A program made the translations under genes and the position numbers. From the NCBI GenBank assembly GCA_035610835.1, contig CM069455.1, forward strand, positions 16,195,874-16,259,873: a DNA stretch of 64,000 nt. The letters run 5' to 3'. This stretch comes from Ophiura sarsii. Taxonomy: Eukaryota > Echinodermata > Ophiuroidea > Amphilepidida > Ophiuridae. Positions 23,700 through 36,218 of the stretch are shown here, piece by piece; the first letter of the stretch is position 1, and the number at the start of each line of letters is the position of its first letter. Below the pieces are notes generated by a model. It had not been told where the DNA came from, searched no databases, and worked only from the letters and a program-made list of their open reading frames with translations.

Positions 23700-23803
23700 T
23701 TACCAATTATTGCAGCAGTCGGTGGTGCAGCTAGCAGATGAGTCGCAACCCTGGGGAAAGTGAACATTCCCTACTTTGCTGCTTGAATCACACGTGGCGG
23801 ATC
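23700..23803 (-). CDS. Secreted Cys-rich peptide precursor, exon 4
   Basis: This last coding exon of the model runs from acceptor ATACGCAG to TAA. It supplies five of the six mature cysteines; the first is in exon 3. The spacing across both exons is C-x5-C-x14-C-x5-C-x3-CC, ending CCNNW. The exon begins in phase 1, matching exon 3. The full model (exons 36929-36994, 26734-26788, 23936-23971, 23700-23803) is 261 nt, 86 residues: signal peptide, short acidic region, then a small disulfide-rich domain. Even cysteine number, high Ser/Asp and small size suggest an extracellular peptide. An antimicrobial, signalling or venom-like role is possible, but I recognise no family. A donor-like GTAAGA overlaps the stop, so an alternative 3' exon cannot be excluded. 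Confidence 0.55.
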
Positions 23804-23935
23804 CTGCGTATTGCATATAGAGAAGAAGAAAAAAATCAATAAAATTAACTTTAAAAAATGTATTAATTAATGAATTAGCATTACTTAAGTCATTCATTAA
23901 TTTTAAATTATCTATAATGTTTATTATTTGATTAC

Positions 23936-23971
23936 CTGGACAATCAATTCCCTCAAGCTTGTATCTCGTGC
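23936..23971 (-). CDS. Secreted Cys-rich peptide precursor, exon 3
   Basis: A 36-nt exon encoding the start of the mature region (around RYKLEGIDCPG) with the first cysteine. The donor GTAATC is good. The acceptor ACACAG lies 17 nt past a stronger-looking TTTTTCAG (exon start would be 23988). Only the second acceptor keeps phase 1 with exon 2 and gives an even cysteine count. This is the least certain junction in the model. Confidence 0.48.
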
Positions 23972-25236
23972 CTGTGTAAGTACATACGCTGAAAAAGAAT
24001 TAAACGTATGTTAAAAGTGTTATGGATTTCACATGCGATATCCATTGTTCCAGCTATAACGTATTGCACGTACATGTATTCCCTCGTAGTAGGCAAAATA
24101 AAACGAATCCAGTTTCCGGCAGCCTGGTGCTAAGCATTGGTTTCCAGTTTCCAATACGATTTATTCCGTTAAAATATACTACCGGGTTCCAAATTGTCGG
24201 TTCCTTTCATCTATGCTTAGCACCAGGCTGCTTGAAATGAGATTCAAATAAAACAAGTCATTCATTTGAACATGGTATAGACGTTATTCATAATTGGCGC
24301 ATTTACGTCAAAAGAGGGCCGTGCTATCCAACTGAGCATGCTCAGAGCAACTAGTGCTCCGAAAACGAGGCCAGCGATGTAACCGAGACGAGAGTGATGT
24401 AGTTTTTCAATGTGGTGAACTTTTTGCACTAATCCCCGCACTAATCATAAAAAGTCTTCATACTTCTGAGCTGTTCAATATTTGACCTTATTACATTCGT
24501 GAAATAAACTTGAACGTATATATAAACTATCTATTCCACTAGATTGAAATGAAATGTTCGCAGGTAACCGACACTTTCTAGACAAATGTTCACATTTCAT
24601 TACAAGTACATACGCTGAAATAAAATCAAACGAAGGCCTATAGGCCTATATTAAAAGTTGTACAAATTAAGGGGCAGTAATTTTCTTTTGTGGGGGTATT
24701 ATTTTTAGTTTTTGAACTTAAATTTTGTTTTCATCCCCTATAACAATGGTCTTATAATATTATGACCCCCACCTCTATTTTCCGTTAAAAAAATCTATGA
24801 CTCCGCAGGATATTTGGGGCCCCCTAAGAAAAAGACAGCCCTCTAAAGGGGTAGGCTATCAACAGTATTTTCACCACAGAATTTGTCTATTCCATTTGAA
24901 ATCCATACACACTATAAAAAACAAATAGGGTAGGTCGGTCGGGATTTTTTTTAAATCATCTGCTTTGGGGACTTAAAAAATATCCGAAAAATGAAAGAAA
25001 GCAGTCAGAAACTTGAATACTTTGTTCCATTTTTTTTATATATATTATATATATTTGCTCCGTCAAAATAATTTTAAAAATATTCAGGGTCGGCGATGTA
25101 TTTAGGTTCGGTCGGGTTAGGCCAATCAAACCTTTTTTTTAGACCTTATCAAATGAAAGACATTACTACCTAAATCTTCCCCACAGGGTGACTCCATTTG
25201 AAAATTTCACTCCTTGTGGGGAAGATTAAGGTATAC

Positions 25237-25469
25237 GCACGATACTGGCACATGAAATCTACCAGTATGTACCGATGTTTCAATATCGATCGATACCGGT
25301 ACATAGTTGTGTTCCAGTATCGGGCGATTCTGGAACTTTATATGTGCCTGCTAGAATCGTCCGATACTGGAACACAAAATGTGTACCAGTATCGAACGAT
25401 ACTGGTTGTTCCAGTATCGGACGATACTATAGTACAATCCGGAATCTGAGACCTTAAGTACACTTTTCC
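25237..25469. mobile_element. Palindrome-cluster MITE, left end missing (A2)
   Basis: Matches 13838-14074, with several CCAGTATCG/CGATACTGG dyads and the right terminus AAGTACACTTTTCC. The left end was removed by the deletion that also lost the equivalent of 13094-13840. Confidence 0.55.
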
Positions 25470-26733
25470 ACACAAAAACGTTTAACAGTGCGCATGACGA
25501 TACAAAATGGTTACACTCACAATCACGCCAGAATTCTGGGTGATACTCAAAATCATAATGTTACGTCACACTGTAATCCTAGAACTTCTATCGGTCGCTG
25601 TCGGCTCACTGTATACTGGTGTCGATGTCGAAGATCGAGCGGGAGACGAACCGTCTTCTCTGTTCGCCGCGTCGGTCTCTGACATCGATGTATGAGCCGC
25701 GAGCTACCGATTTCATGCATACATTGTTACGCATTACACTCTAAATCATGCAAATATGTACGTTACGCATGTAATATTCCAAATCAATTTTAAAAACAGT
25801 TTTAAATGTAAGTTCAACTCACCAGACTAAAGGATCGGCATAAACGTTATCGCCCAAATTCGATATGTCACAAGTTGGCCGTTTTCCTAAAATCATATAA
25901 AATCAAGTTTTATAAACCATTCTGGTATATTAACCCTAATTCTACCGCCCCCCCCCCCCCACTTTGTTCAGAATTTATTTTTCAACGTGGAAAATCGACC
26001 AAAATATCCCCCCGATCCCCCCGGGATTTGATCCAGGGACCTCCAGCACGTGGAGCTTATAGGATTCCCCACTACACCACGATTGCGCAAACTATATGGA
26101 TTGGGTCCATTTTTTCATCGAAAAACTTCCACGCCGGGTGGTACCAACGTGCCCAGTCGTGGTATATGGTAGGGTTAGGGTTAAGGATCCTAAAGCATCA
26201 AACAAATTGTATTACAAACGACATTCTTTTCTTTCTGAAACTTAGTTTGCTGCGACTCGTGCATTGGGCTATTCCATTTGAAATCCATACACCCCCCATG
26301 GAAGACGTGACCTTATTCTTCCACAGGGAGTGTGAATATCAAATGAGGGTATCCTACCTTCATTTGTGACTCCATTTGAACCCCCCCTCCCCTATGTGGA
26401 AGATTAAGGTCATTTCTTCCATAGGGGATGGATTTCAAATGGACCAGTCCAATTTTGAACATTTCTGAAAAAACTTAAACAATTTCGAAAATTATTGCAA
26501 ATTTGGCAAATTACTCAGCCGACAGATCTTACCTGAAAAAGAACGGGGTTTTTTGGCCGCCTTTATCGAATGTCGAAGAATGGCGGTCATAGAGCAGAAG
26601 AAGAGGGCAGTATTTAAATTGGGACTATAACGGGAGAGAGCGCACTTCAAGTTGGGTAAAACAGGGATATTTCAGACCAAACTAAGTCAAGGTACAGCCA
26701 GGTTTGCAGAGTTATAATAATAGCGGGACTCAC

Positions 26734-26788
26734 TTTTGGTAAGTAAAGACTCGATCTCCTCTTCCAATAGTAGTTCCAAATCTTTCTC
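26734..26788 (-). CDS. Secreted Cys-rich peptide precursor, exon 2
   Basis: A 55-nt exon between acceptor ATATTTTAG and strong donor GTGAGT, phase 0 to phase 1. It encodes EKDLELLLEEEIESLLTK, a strongly acidic, helix-prone stretch typical of a propeptide between a signal peptide and a basic or cysteine-rich mature part. It lies about 10 kb downstream of exon 1 and about 2.8 kb upstream of exon 3. Identical in B2 (38208-38262). Confidence 0.55.
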
Positions 26789-27332
26789 CTAAAATATAAT
26801 AAAATAAAGAAATAAAAGTATAATTAATGTTTATGATTGTCAATTTCATAAGTGTATATCGGGAGGGTGCACGCCGTTGGATTCAAATTTAACATTGTTT
26901 TTGTATAGGCCTATATATCAATATGTGTTTTTACGTGTCGGTTTTTTTAAATTTTAAACCAATCGGCGTGCCTTGGCACGCCGTTTGGTTCAAAATTAAC
27001 ATTGTTTTTGTATTTTACGTTAGTGGTTCAAAATTAATAAACGTCACGTCAAAACACAAATAAAACACATATCGGAACAAAAGGCGTGGCATAGGAACGC
27101 CGTTTGGTTCAAAATTGTAAAAAAACGACACGTAAAAACACATATTGATTCATATTCACGCAGCGAATTCTCAACGTATACATAGTGCATTGATCACTAC
27201 ATTGCCACATGTTGAGCATGCTCAAATATCTTCATAAACCTCAGCGTACCTCTGCGAACCGTTAACGAATACAACGTATGACAAGTCACCAACGTACACC
27301 CGAATTTCCAAAACGTCGGGCACACGTTAGCT

Positions 27333-27846
27333 CAGTGGTTCCCAACCTATGGGTCGCGACCCCAGTTGGGGTCGCGACGCACTTTTTGTGGGGTCGCGAA
27401 CTAGCCTAATTTAACAAAAATAAAATGTTATGTTTTTGTACTGTACTTTAGTGTACTGTACTGTATAGTTATATAGCAAATATCATGGTAGCACATTTCA
27501 AAAAGGTTCAAATTCGACCAAATTTGACCATTTTAGCATAAAATATCAAATGTTGGCGCGCTGCGCGCACATTCTATCACCCTATTAGGTATAATAAGAC
27601 CAAATGTTGCAATTTGCTTACCAAATTAGTTAAAATAAGACAAAATTTGACAGTTTTAGCGTAAAATGGCAAAAACAAATTGCGCGCATTCTTCAATTCT
27701 TGCCCCCACCTAAATGGTTTCTTGCCCCCACCCCACCCAATTTATTATGCTGGTGCCGCCACTGGTGACTTTGTTCATTGAGGGGTCGCGCTCTGATGCT
27801 GGTTTCTGAAATGGGGTCACCACCAGAAAAAGGTTGGGAACCACTG
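27333..27846. mobile_element. hAT element, present in B1 and absent from B2
   Basis: The ends CAGTGGTTCCCAACC and GGTTGGGAACCACTG are exact complements. The 8-bp duplication CGTTAGCT sits at 27325-27332 and 27847-27854. B2 has the single, empty CGTTAGCT at about 38807-38814. The interior includes GGGGTCGCGA near both ends and no transposase, so it is a non-autonomous 514-bp copy. Confidence 0.92.
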
Positions 27847-27859
27847 CGTTAGCTCATAT

Positions 27860-29000
27860 CAATTCAATGCACAACCTTCAATACAAGAGTTAATTCAACG
27901 AATGACCAATGGCGGGTTATTTAAACGACTATTAACATGTGTGTGTTGGTCACAGATTTAGATATATGTGGTGTTGGTCTTTTAAAATTCGGAAACAGAC
28001 TTGAGTTATCGCAAATATGGCCGACACGTGGATGGCCTCTATACGTAAGTGTGAGAGTGTAATATAACAAGCAAACAAAAGAAAAAGGACAAGAAAAAAG
28101 ACAGGAATGTTTTGTTCATACATTTGTTATATTTACACACAAAAAGGAGGTATTTTAGATTTTGGGTGAAATAATTGCCACATATTACAAAAAGTAAAAA
28201 CATTTGAGTGAAAATAATGAACCTTCCATATCATATTTGAGTGAAAGTGTTTACATTTTCAAAATAATTTTTGGTGACCATGATGTTAAAGGGATATTAC
28301 AATGCCAACCAGAACCAAGGTATAACTGCTGAATGAAAAAATAATTATAATAATTTCAATTTTCAAAAAAGAAATAACTTGCAAACTTTGCTTAGATATC
28401 AATGCAGACTAGTCCTAATGCACTGCACAACAACAGAGTTTCCATTATTAACTGCTCCAACGATTTACAACGGAATTTGGCCAACAAAAATTGTTATGTT
28501 GTCCTCGACCGCCCGCTCGTCAGATTTACATGATTTAGGGCCGCTCCGATTTTATTTCAGATTTTTTCAGATTTTGTTTTAAAAAAACTCAGATTTTCTT
28601 TTTTCCAGATTTTTTTCTTCAGATTTTTATTTTAACAGTTGAAATGGCATTGACTATTAAATAAAGTGTTTATAACATATATGTGCGGCTCTTAGAGTGA
28701 TTTCAACTTCTTGTTGGCTAAACTTTGAGCTTCCGCTGGTAAAATAAAATTTAAAAATAAAAAAAATAATTAAAAAAATTAAAAAATCCGCCCGCCCGAC
28801 AGAATTCTTATTTTTGAAACTCCCTAAAAATGTAATTGATCTGGTGTCAATGCTAAAAGATTCTTTTAGATACTAACGCAATTTGTCAACAAAAGTTTTA
28901 CAACTCCAGGCACGTAGGGCTAGTATTACCCGCTACGATGATTTTCAAAAGAAGAAAAAAACTGAAACAATAATTTATATATGGTTACATAAAGATTGAT
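27860..29000. other. Anonymous DNA with T-rich CAGATTTT repeats
   Basis: A short degenerate run of CAGATTTTT lies at about 28558-28630. The B2 counterpart differs by replacement of 27895-28280 with an unrelated ~120-bp segment. No gene seen. Confidence 0.45.
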
Positions 29001-29012
29001 TAACCCTCTTAA

Positions 29013-29212
29013 CACTTTCCATGCGGCAGGCGGCTGCAGACGACATTCCAAAAGTTCACAAAATGTTTAAAAAATGTCAAAATTATTAAATTTCATTACC
29101 ATATTTGGAACCACCATGAGAAATGCATTGACATAAGTACAAACATGCCTAGTATTGGTTCAGTAATACTTCAGATAGACCTTGCCATTTAGGAATAGCC
29201 GCGTGGAAAGTG
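29013..29212. mobile_element. piggyBac-like MITE, shortened copy (B1 only)
   Basis: It starts CACTTTCCATGCGGC after TTAA (29009-29012) and ends GCCGCGTGGAAAGTG. The right part is about 40 bp shorter than in 42719-42957. B2 carries a poly-G hAT end at this place instead. Confidence 0.7.
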
Positions 29213-30100
29213 TTTTAAATTTTAAATGATCTGGTGTCAGAACGGTCAATGCTGAATTCCTTTTTTAAAAAGTAAACCGACTTTGTCCACAATAACCCTA
29301 ACTCAAGTCACATATAAGGGCTAGTAATTAACCACTAGAATTATTTTCAAATGGCAAAAACAAAATATTTTATACGACAAAATAATACGTAACACAATTA
29401 CATGCTTGATTTAAACTTGATTAGGCCTATGCCAAATTAATTTCATATTATTGTATCTCCCTCAAGGTCAAAGTTAAGTGTTCTGTATTCCATGCTTATG
29501 ATTTGCAAACTATTGTTGTTGGACAACTTTGGTACAAGTATTCGTGTCATATACGTGTTATATGCACACTCTCACTCTATCAACTGACGCCAACAGCAAA
29601 GGGAGCAAAAGAAAATACAAATATACAGATTGCGCCATAAAAACATATACGATGAAATAAACATTTCTTCTAGCAAAGAAAAGAGGTTTCTGAAAAAATC
29701 ATTTTAGTTAAAGATTTTACCTGAATTCGAGTCGAGCAACTTAAACTTTGAGAACCCCATTAGAAAAGTTCGCCACGGAGGATCGGGTCAATGCCTTCAC
29801 TTAGTGACTGCTTCGTGATTTAAGACGCAGTTAAACATAGCACTAATGAATGTGTCAATGATCAGATTAAGATTTCAAATTATTGCCTACCCCTCAATTG
29901 GAAGATAGATATTACTAACTGGTAAAGAGCCACTCCCAACAAGTGAACAATTTTGCTGTTGGCTTTGACAAGAGAAAAGAATAGTTGTAGTCCAACCCTA
30001 ATTGTAATATAATACACACTATCTATTTAGTTTTTCCTTGATCTCCTGCATTGGACAGAACATGAGATGTATAATAGTTCCTCTGATGTTAAATGGAATA

Positions 30101-30662
30101 CAGTCATAAAAAAGTAACTATACAGTTAATAAATGGGCTTCTAATTCTAAAAATATATATCCTACCTAAAAATATTAAATTATAATATAAAGTTGTTGAA
30201 ACATTTTGAGATGTGAGATATTGCACGCTAGGATCGGGTGATTATTGAGGAAATGACACTCCCAAATATAAGGTGAAGTCCGATTTTCATTTTCACATTT
30301 TTATTTTCTACACGCGGACCCATCTACGGGTACCTTATCGATTACCGGTAGTGCAATTGGGGATGCATGCGCAGGTTGGACAGTCGGCCGTATTGTTCCG
30401 ATGGATCAATACGTCACACACACGCTACCTGTCATACTCTCCCCCCGTGTTGAAATGTAAAATGTGAAAATGAAATTGTGACTTTACCTTACATTTTGAG
30501 ATTGTTACTTCTTCAATATTCAACCGATCCTAGCGTGCAATATCTTATATTAAAGACGATCAATTTTTCAACAACTTTATAATTTAATATTTTTAGGTAG
30601 GATATATAGTTTTAGAGTTAAAAGTCCATTTATTACCTGTATAGTTACTTTTTTGATGACCG
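30101..30662. mobile_element. Foldback MITE, B1 copy
   Basis: Same family as 16620-17190, TA-flanked, with one substitution in the left terminus (CAGTCATAAAAAAG). Confidence 0.8.
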
Positions 30663-31231
30663 TAGGTCCACATCAAGTACCAAAGCAGCCACTATAATAT
30701 GAATCTACTTTTATAGTCATCCCTACTAATAGGATAGAACAACAACAAACAATATCCTTGATAATATTTATTCTAACTTATTGAATTAGTTTGTCAACAA
30801 AAAACTGTTTTCGGTGCAATGTCCGGGAACAATAATAGCGTGCGTAGCGCTAGGAAACCTATAAATAGATTGAATTTGTCGATTGTCAGGTTAAAGAATT
30901 AGTGCTATATTTGGTCTTCAGTCTTTGTGCATTGGTGGAGAACACTAACTATACTTGCTTACAGATAATATAGTAAAGGTTAGGGTTAGGTGCGACACTT
31001 ATTGAATAAACCAAGACCCCGAATTGTATGCATTGACCGTATAAATATGGAGCCGTTTGTTCATTTTGTTGTTGATTTCATCGTTGCTTGCCAATTTCAC
31101 GCTTTAGTCGTCAAAATGGCCACTTGTTTTTGGTTGAAAAGACATTGTATAGCCTTTTAGACCAGTGACACCACGTCCTGACACCACGTCTCGCTTGAAG
31201 TGATGTTATTTATGCCAATCAAAACAAACTA

Positions 31232-32342
31232 CAGGGTGTCCCAAAAGTCTATGCACGTTTTTGAAGAATCATATCTCATAAAATATAAATCATATGGTAT
31301 AAATGTAACCATATTTTGATAGACGAGATTTGGGAAATTATTTTGATACCAAAAACAACCCTATTGGTGAACCCACAACATTATAAAACTGGTTGAAAGT
31401 TTCTAGCCATGTGAGGCCCACCCATACCAAATACCACATATTGTTGCTAAAAACAGGTGCGAATAAATTAACGGTATGAAAGCAACGTTGCGCATTAGTC
31501 ACAGTTCACTGCTTACCTTGCAACAATAATGTTATTACCAAACTCGGTCACTCACAACATAAATAGGCGTAGTAGACAACATTGCAGAGCAAAAGTCTTC
31601 ATTCAAGATGGTTTACAGCATAGATAAGCGAATACAAATTTTATGATTCTACGCTGAAACAAATTCAGTTCAACTTACTCAACAAGAGTTCAGAAAACAT
31701 TTTTAAGTGAAACGCGCACCAGGAAGAATATCCATTCTTAAGTTGGTGGATACATTTTTGAACACAGGAACTGTTCATGATTTGTCTCGATGTGGTAGAA
31801 AAAAGACTGGTAGATCAACAAGTCACATTGATATCATAAGACATGCAGTAGCAAAAAGTCCAAAGAGATCTATTCGCTGTGTGATGTGTGTGTTCACTTT
31901 TCTGTTACGTTATTCAATTTTTTAGGTCTGTGTTTTTGCATTAGCACACGTCTCTGTATAAATGGAAAACATTTAAACTAGATTTCACTATAGAAACGAA
32001 AACTATGTGTAATATAGTTTGTTATATTATGATGGGATCACTGTAATGTAAAATTTTAAATATTACAATTGACGGATCACTTTCCGTGTAACCAACTCTA
32101 CCCGTCTTTTTGTTAATCTCAATAGGTATTGATTTATGTATCCGAAGTATAAAATTACATTTTTGCAGTAATACATATTTTACATCTAGGGTGGCATTAC
32201 AAGCAGATGCTACTCCAATGTTTGGTATCAAAATTATTTCCCACATCTCCTCTTTCTAAATATGTATTCATATATTTAATACGACTTATATTTTGTGACA
32301 TACAAAGCTTCAAAGTCGTGCATAGACTTTTGGGACACCCTG
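31232..32342 (+). mobile_element. Mariner-like transposon, internally deleted, only in B1
   Basis: The terminal repeats CAGGGTGTCCCAAAAGTC.. are exact for about 26 bp. TA flanks both ends (31230-31231, 32343-32344). B2 has the empty site at about 41879. At 1111 bp it keeps only the N-terminal part of a transposase (31608-31895). Confidence 0.9.
31608..31895 (+). pseudogene. Transposase N-terminal fragment (DUF4817-like helix-turn-helix)
   Basis: From an ATG at 31608 the frame reads MVYSIDKRIQIL, stop, FYAETNSVQLTQQEF, stop, then VKRAPGRISILKLVDTF, TGTVHDLSRCGRKKTGR and AVAKSPKRSIR. This order (MVYS, APGR..I..L...F..TG.V.D....GR..T.R and SP..SIR) is the DNA-binding half of transposases paired with CAGGGTGTCCCA-type ends. 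Two in-frame stops and the absence of any DDE domain show it is dead; movement would need a transposase from elsewhere. Confidence 0.8.
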
Positions 32343-32829
32343 TATAAACGGAACTTTTGTTGACGGTTTGACCATGGGCTCCAGTTTAAATGCATATATA
32401 GGGAGGATGGGGCAACTGGTCCGCTTATGCATATACTCAAGTCAATGGACTTAATTTACCATATTTGACGACATGATTTGACCAGAATCACTAAGAGCAA
32501 TGGCGTGACTTGACTTGACTTAGCAATGGCGTGACTTTGTTTCAAAACCTTTCAAAAGACTTGACTTTTAAGTCAAGTCTTTTGAAAAGTTTTGAACTTA
32601 AAACTAAAACTCTGAGTCACTTATTCAAAAGACTTGACTTGACTCGAGTCAATTTTCCAAAAGATTTGAATAGACTTGACACAGACACAAGTCTGGTGCC
32701 AAACTAACTTGAGTTCGTTGAATCTAAACGCATGTTGACTATTAAACTAATTTGAAAAATGGCCTGAACATAGTGAGCATGATTAGACTAGGTAATTTCA
32801 GTATGAAGCTATTGTTTCGCGATCAATCT

Positions 32830-32920
32830 GACTTGATGGACTTGAACCTGTGACTTGATGGACTTGAACCAGTCACTTGATGGACTTGAACCAGTCACTT
32901 GATGGACTTGAACCAGTCAC
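32830..32920. repeat. 22-bp VNTR, 4 units (B1)
   Basis: Unit CTTGATGGACTTGAACCAGT plus CA. It lies in a wider stretch rich in GACTTGACTT/AAGTCAAGTC palindromes (32500-32960). Confidence 0.9.
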
Positions 32921-33581
32921 TTGACTTGACTTTACATATTGGATTTACGTGATTTGACTTGACTTGAGTCAAATCCAAGGTAAAAAGGCCCTGATGCATT
33001 GATCTGGTTGGACATCATCTAATAATATCAATATCAATGACCAGACTATAACATAGACACGAAATAACCCTCGCTTATTATTAAACAGGGTGTCTCAAAA
33101 ATAAATTACGAAGCACCTTTAAGTGAGCGTAACTTCCTAAATAAGTGTCCGAATAGAATAATCTAAACGACAAAATGAAGTAATTACGGAGTAATGAGCG
33201 ATTACGTAACAGTAGTCAAAGACACTTCCATTCAAGCGTGTGTATTTTACATATTTTCATTTGCACGGGCCTTTGATAAATGTATTTCCTCATATCATGA
33301 GAGTACTGAGTAATAATCGATCGTGACATCCATAACAACCACAAAACAAATCGATTGAACTCATTGTAAGGAGAGAGATAACGATTGACTCTTTTAATCT
33401 AAAAAGAATTATAAAGTATTTTGAGAAAGTGAATAAGATGGTTGATTTGGAGTTCAGGCTACTTAAGTCTAATCTGATCGGGTGAATAAACCAAACAATA
33501 GCAATTTTAATTGATGTGCTTATTAAAGGAAATCCGTGCCATGGAACTTTAGCGCTCAGATATGTAGCATTATCATTATAA

Positions 33582-34441
33582 GGGGTCCAAAAAAATAAGT
33601 CCCCCTCTAAAATTAGATTACCTTTGTTTATAACTTCACACACAATTAGGCGTTTTGAAAGATTGAAAAAATAACGAAAAGATAAAATGCTTGGCTATAC
33701 CGATAGAAAGTTTTTTATTTTCGATATCATGTTTACTTTTCCCAAGACAGTCACATTTCCCCAAGATGATGTTTTCAGAAAAAGTGGCACTTGGTCCAAA
33801 ACCAGTAAATTTAAAAACTCTCTCTCGTGATTTTTTGTACGCAAATTAGACTAAGTTTGTTTGCGTAACTCTGCACATGAATAATCATTTTGAGAAATTT
33901 AAAGACTTGTGAAAAGAGAAAGCGCTTGGGTTTTATTAAGAGTTTCTCCTGTTCAATATCATGTTTACTTTTCCCAAAATTGTCTCATTTTCCCAAAACG
34001 ATGTTCTCAGAAACAGTGGCAACTTTCAAAATCCTATAACATTTTGTTTGCGTAACACCTCAACAAAATTAGACCTTTTAAAAGATTTAAACGTTTCTGA
34101 AAAGGAAAAAACGCTTAGCTATCCGTACAAAGTTTCCCCTTTTCAATACCATCTTTACTTTTCCTAAAAAAGTCAAATATCCCCAAAATGATGTTTCCGT
34201 TAACATGAAATTTGCCAAAATCCAATACAAGTAAGTGGCACTTTTTCTGAAAACATCCTTTCGAGGAAATGTCACTGTTTTGGGAAAGGTAAACATGATA
34301 CCGAAACGGAAAACTTTCTATTGGTAGCCAAGCGTTTTCTCTTTTCATAATCGTTTAAATTTTTCAAAACGTCTAATTGTGTGGGAAGTTATGTAAACAA
34401 AGATAATCTAATTTTAGAGGGGACTTACTTTTTTTGACCCC
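33582..34441. mobile_element. Foldback element with GGGGTC ends and internal repeats (B1)
   Basis: The left end GGGGTCCAAAAAAATAAGTC and the right end GACTTACTTTTTTTGACCCC are near complements, and pairing continues through CTCTAAAATTAGATTA. Inside, a module with ATGTTTACTTTTCCCAA and GATGTTTTCAGAAA-like words occurs three times direct and once inverted. B2 copy: 43460-44296. Confidence 0.7.
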
Positions 34442-34449
34442 TTTACATT

Positions 34450-36210
34450 ACAGACCATATCTGTAGGTTCTATAAAAAAATCCAATCACATGTATGGACG
34501 TCGCCATATTGATCAAAGCTATGACGAAACGAGATGTCCGCATCTCTGTTTCATCATGTATTGATATTATCGATTTATGCATTGAATTTCTGCGTGATAC
34601 CGTCCTGCGACCTGTTGCTGATGAGGCGGTCTTAGTTACGATGACATCACAATATTGGGTATGGCTATCCCATCAGCACTTTCGACACAGAAACCGGGCG
34701 CGAATTTCAAATAATCACAGGTTGGGGATGTGCAGTTTAAATTCGTTTAATTGAACATTATAGTTCTGTGTTCAATTAAAATGGTCAATATACATTTGAT
34801 GATAATTTTCCTACCATATAATGCATGGTATAATGAATAGAACGGTATATTATTCCTCCAATGTTTTCAAATATTATTAATTAAAATGGATTACGCGATT
34901 GGTCCATATTTAAAATATAAAGGCATGGGTTGAGTGAAGATTTACAATTCCCGCGTCCTAAATAATCATGTCAAATGAAATATTTTGGTACGAAGCATAT
35001 GATGGTTGGTCAGCCATATTCAGCCCGCGAAAGGTATTTTATGGTGTAAAAAACTCGGTTAGCAGCTGGCATATTATTTAGAATGAAAGAAAAAGAGAAC
35101 AAGAAAGAAGGCAATGAATGTTATCTTTGAGAGAAGAATTGATTCATATCTTGTCTGTGCTGTCTAAATCACTCAATATGAGCAAACTTGGATGAAAGTG
35201 TTCTTTGACTACTTTCACGTAATCGCTAATTTCTCCGTGATTAATGGACCGAATTAAACGCGATTTTCTTCAAATTATAGCCACCAAATTTGACTTTATT
35301 TTTTTGAGTTGCTCTATACCGATACTTATTTAGCAAGTTACGATCACCTACCTAAAGGTGCATTGTATATTTTCTATGAATATTAATGACCAGACTCTGG
35401 CACAGACCTGAAAGTACACTCCCTTATTGTAAATACCATTTATTTGAAGCAATAACAATAATAGTGTTGCGACGGCGGATCAGTAAGTTTTGTCACCAAA
35501 AGCAGTCCCAGCTACACAAAACAATACTGTCTTTATTGTGTTATCCTTGGTGTAAGACAGCACGGAATTAACCTAGCACAAAATCCTTCGACGGATTAAA
35601 TGATTATATAGCTTTATTCCAGAATGGGGTCTTGAACCTAGTCCAACTTATGAATGTCTTACATCAAGGATATACCACATTCTTAGCTCCCTCTTTAGTA
35701 CATTTAGTGGGGATAGCCTGTATAATATAATTTGTCAAGCCCATTTTGCAGCTACTTATCTACCTGTGAAATGGAGCTTACGGTATCGAATCATGCTGCA
35801 TCACGACAATGCAAATCCTCAAGTAGGGGTGGGGGTACTGCGCCATTTTGCGAAAACGATCGTGGTTATCACGTGATACGTATCGCTGAAAAATAATTTA
35901 CACTATTTTAACGAAATGCACTATGGGATTGTGTTACCAGCCTGAAATCAAAGAGGTCGCAAACTTTTGCTATCATTATCAAACTGAACTCAAGTTAAAT
36001 CACTTATTTATCGAGCAATAATTATAATATAATTGTTTACGCATTTTAATTGTTAAGTAACAAAGTTAAATAAATCAAGAGTTAAATGATAGATAAATAA
36101 ATAAAAAGAAAACTATAAACGCATGTGCGGCCTTTATAATTTATAACAATTAGCATAACAATGATGTTTACATTAATCCACCATCAAGTTAGAAATAGAA
36201 AAATAAAAGG
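34450..36210. other. Intronic-type anonymous DNA
   Basis: It lies between exon 1 and exon 2 of the secreted-peptide gene (minus strand). Open frames here are broken by an 11-bp indel between B1 and B2 (AAAGACTAACG at about 44424), so they are not coding. Confidence 0.5.
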
Positions 36211-36218
36211 ATAACAAG

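Larger units (their letters stand above)
18137..27149. repeat. Segmental duplication block A2
   Basis: Direct copy of 3282-15789. It begins inside a truncated copy of the poly-G element of 3110-3511 (ending at about 18355). It differs by a private hAT MITE (19797-20137), a shorter minisatellite and loss of the segments unique to A1. Confidence 0.85.

Noticed and set aside
30975..30995. Telomere-like GGTTAGGGTTAGG
   Set aside because: Only two units, also at 14790 and 26170 as isolated pairs; not an array.
33086..33110. Second mariner starting CAGGGTGTCTCAAAAA
   Set aside because: Only one terminus is visible; no matching complement or TA-flanked right end was found downstream.
33290..33643. 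117-codon ORF identical in B1 and B2 (43168-43521)
   Set aside because: Identity only reflects the duplicated haplotypes. It runs into a foldback element, has no family motif, and composition matches the surrounding AT-rich DNA.
34494..34754. 86-codon ORF in B1
   Set aside because: B2 carries an 11-bp insertion inside it that shifts the frame, so it is not under coding constraint.
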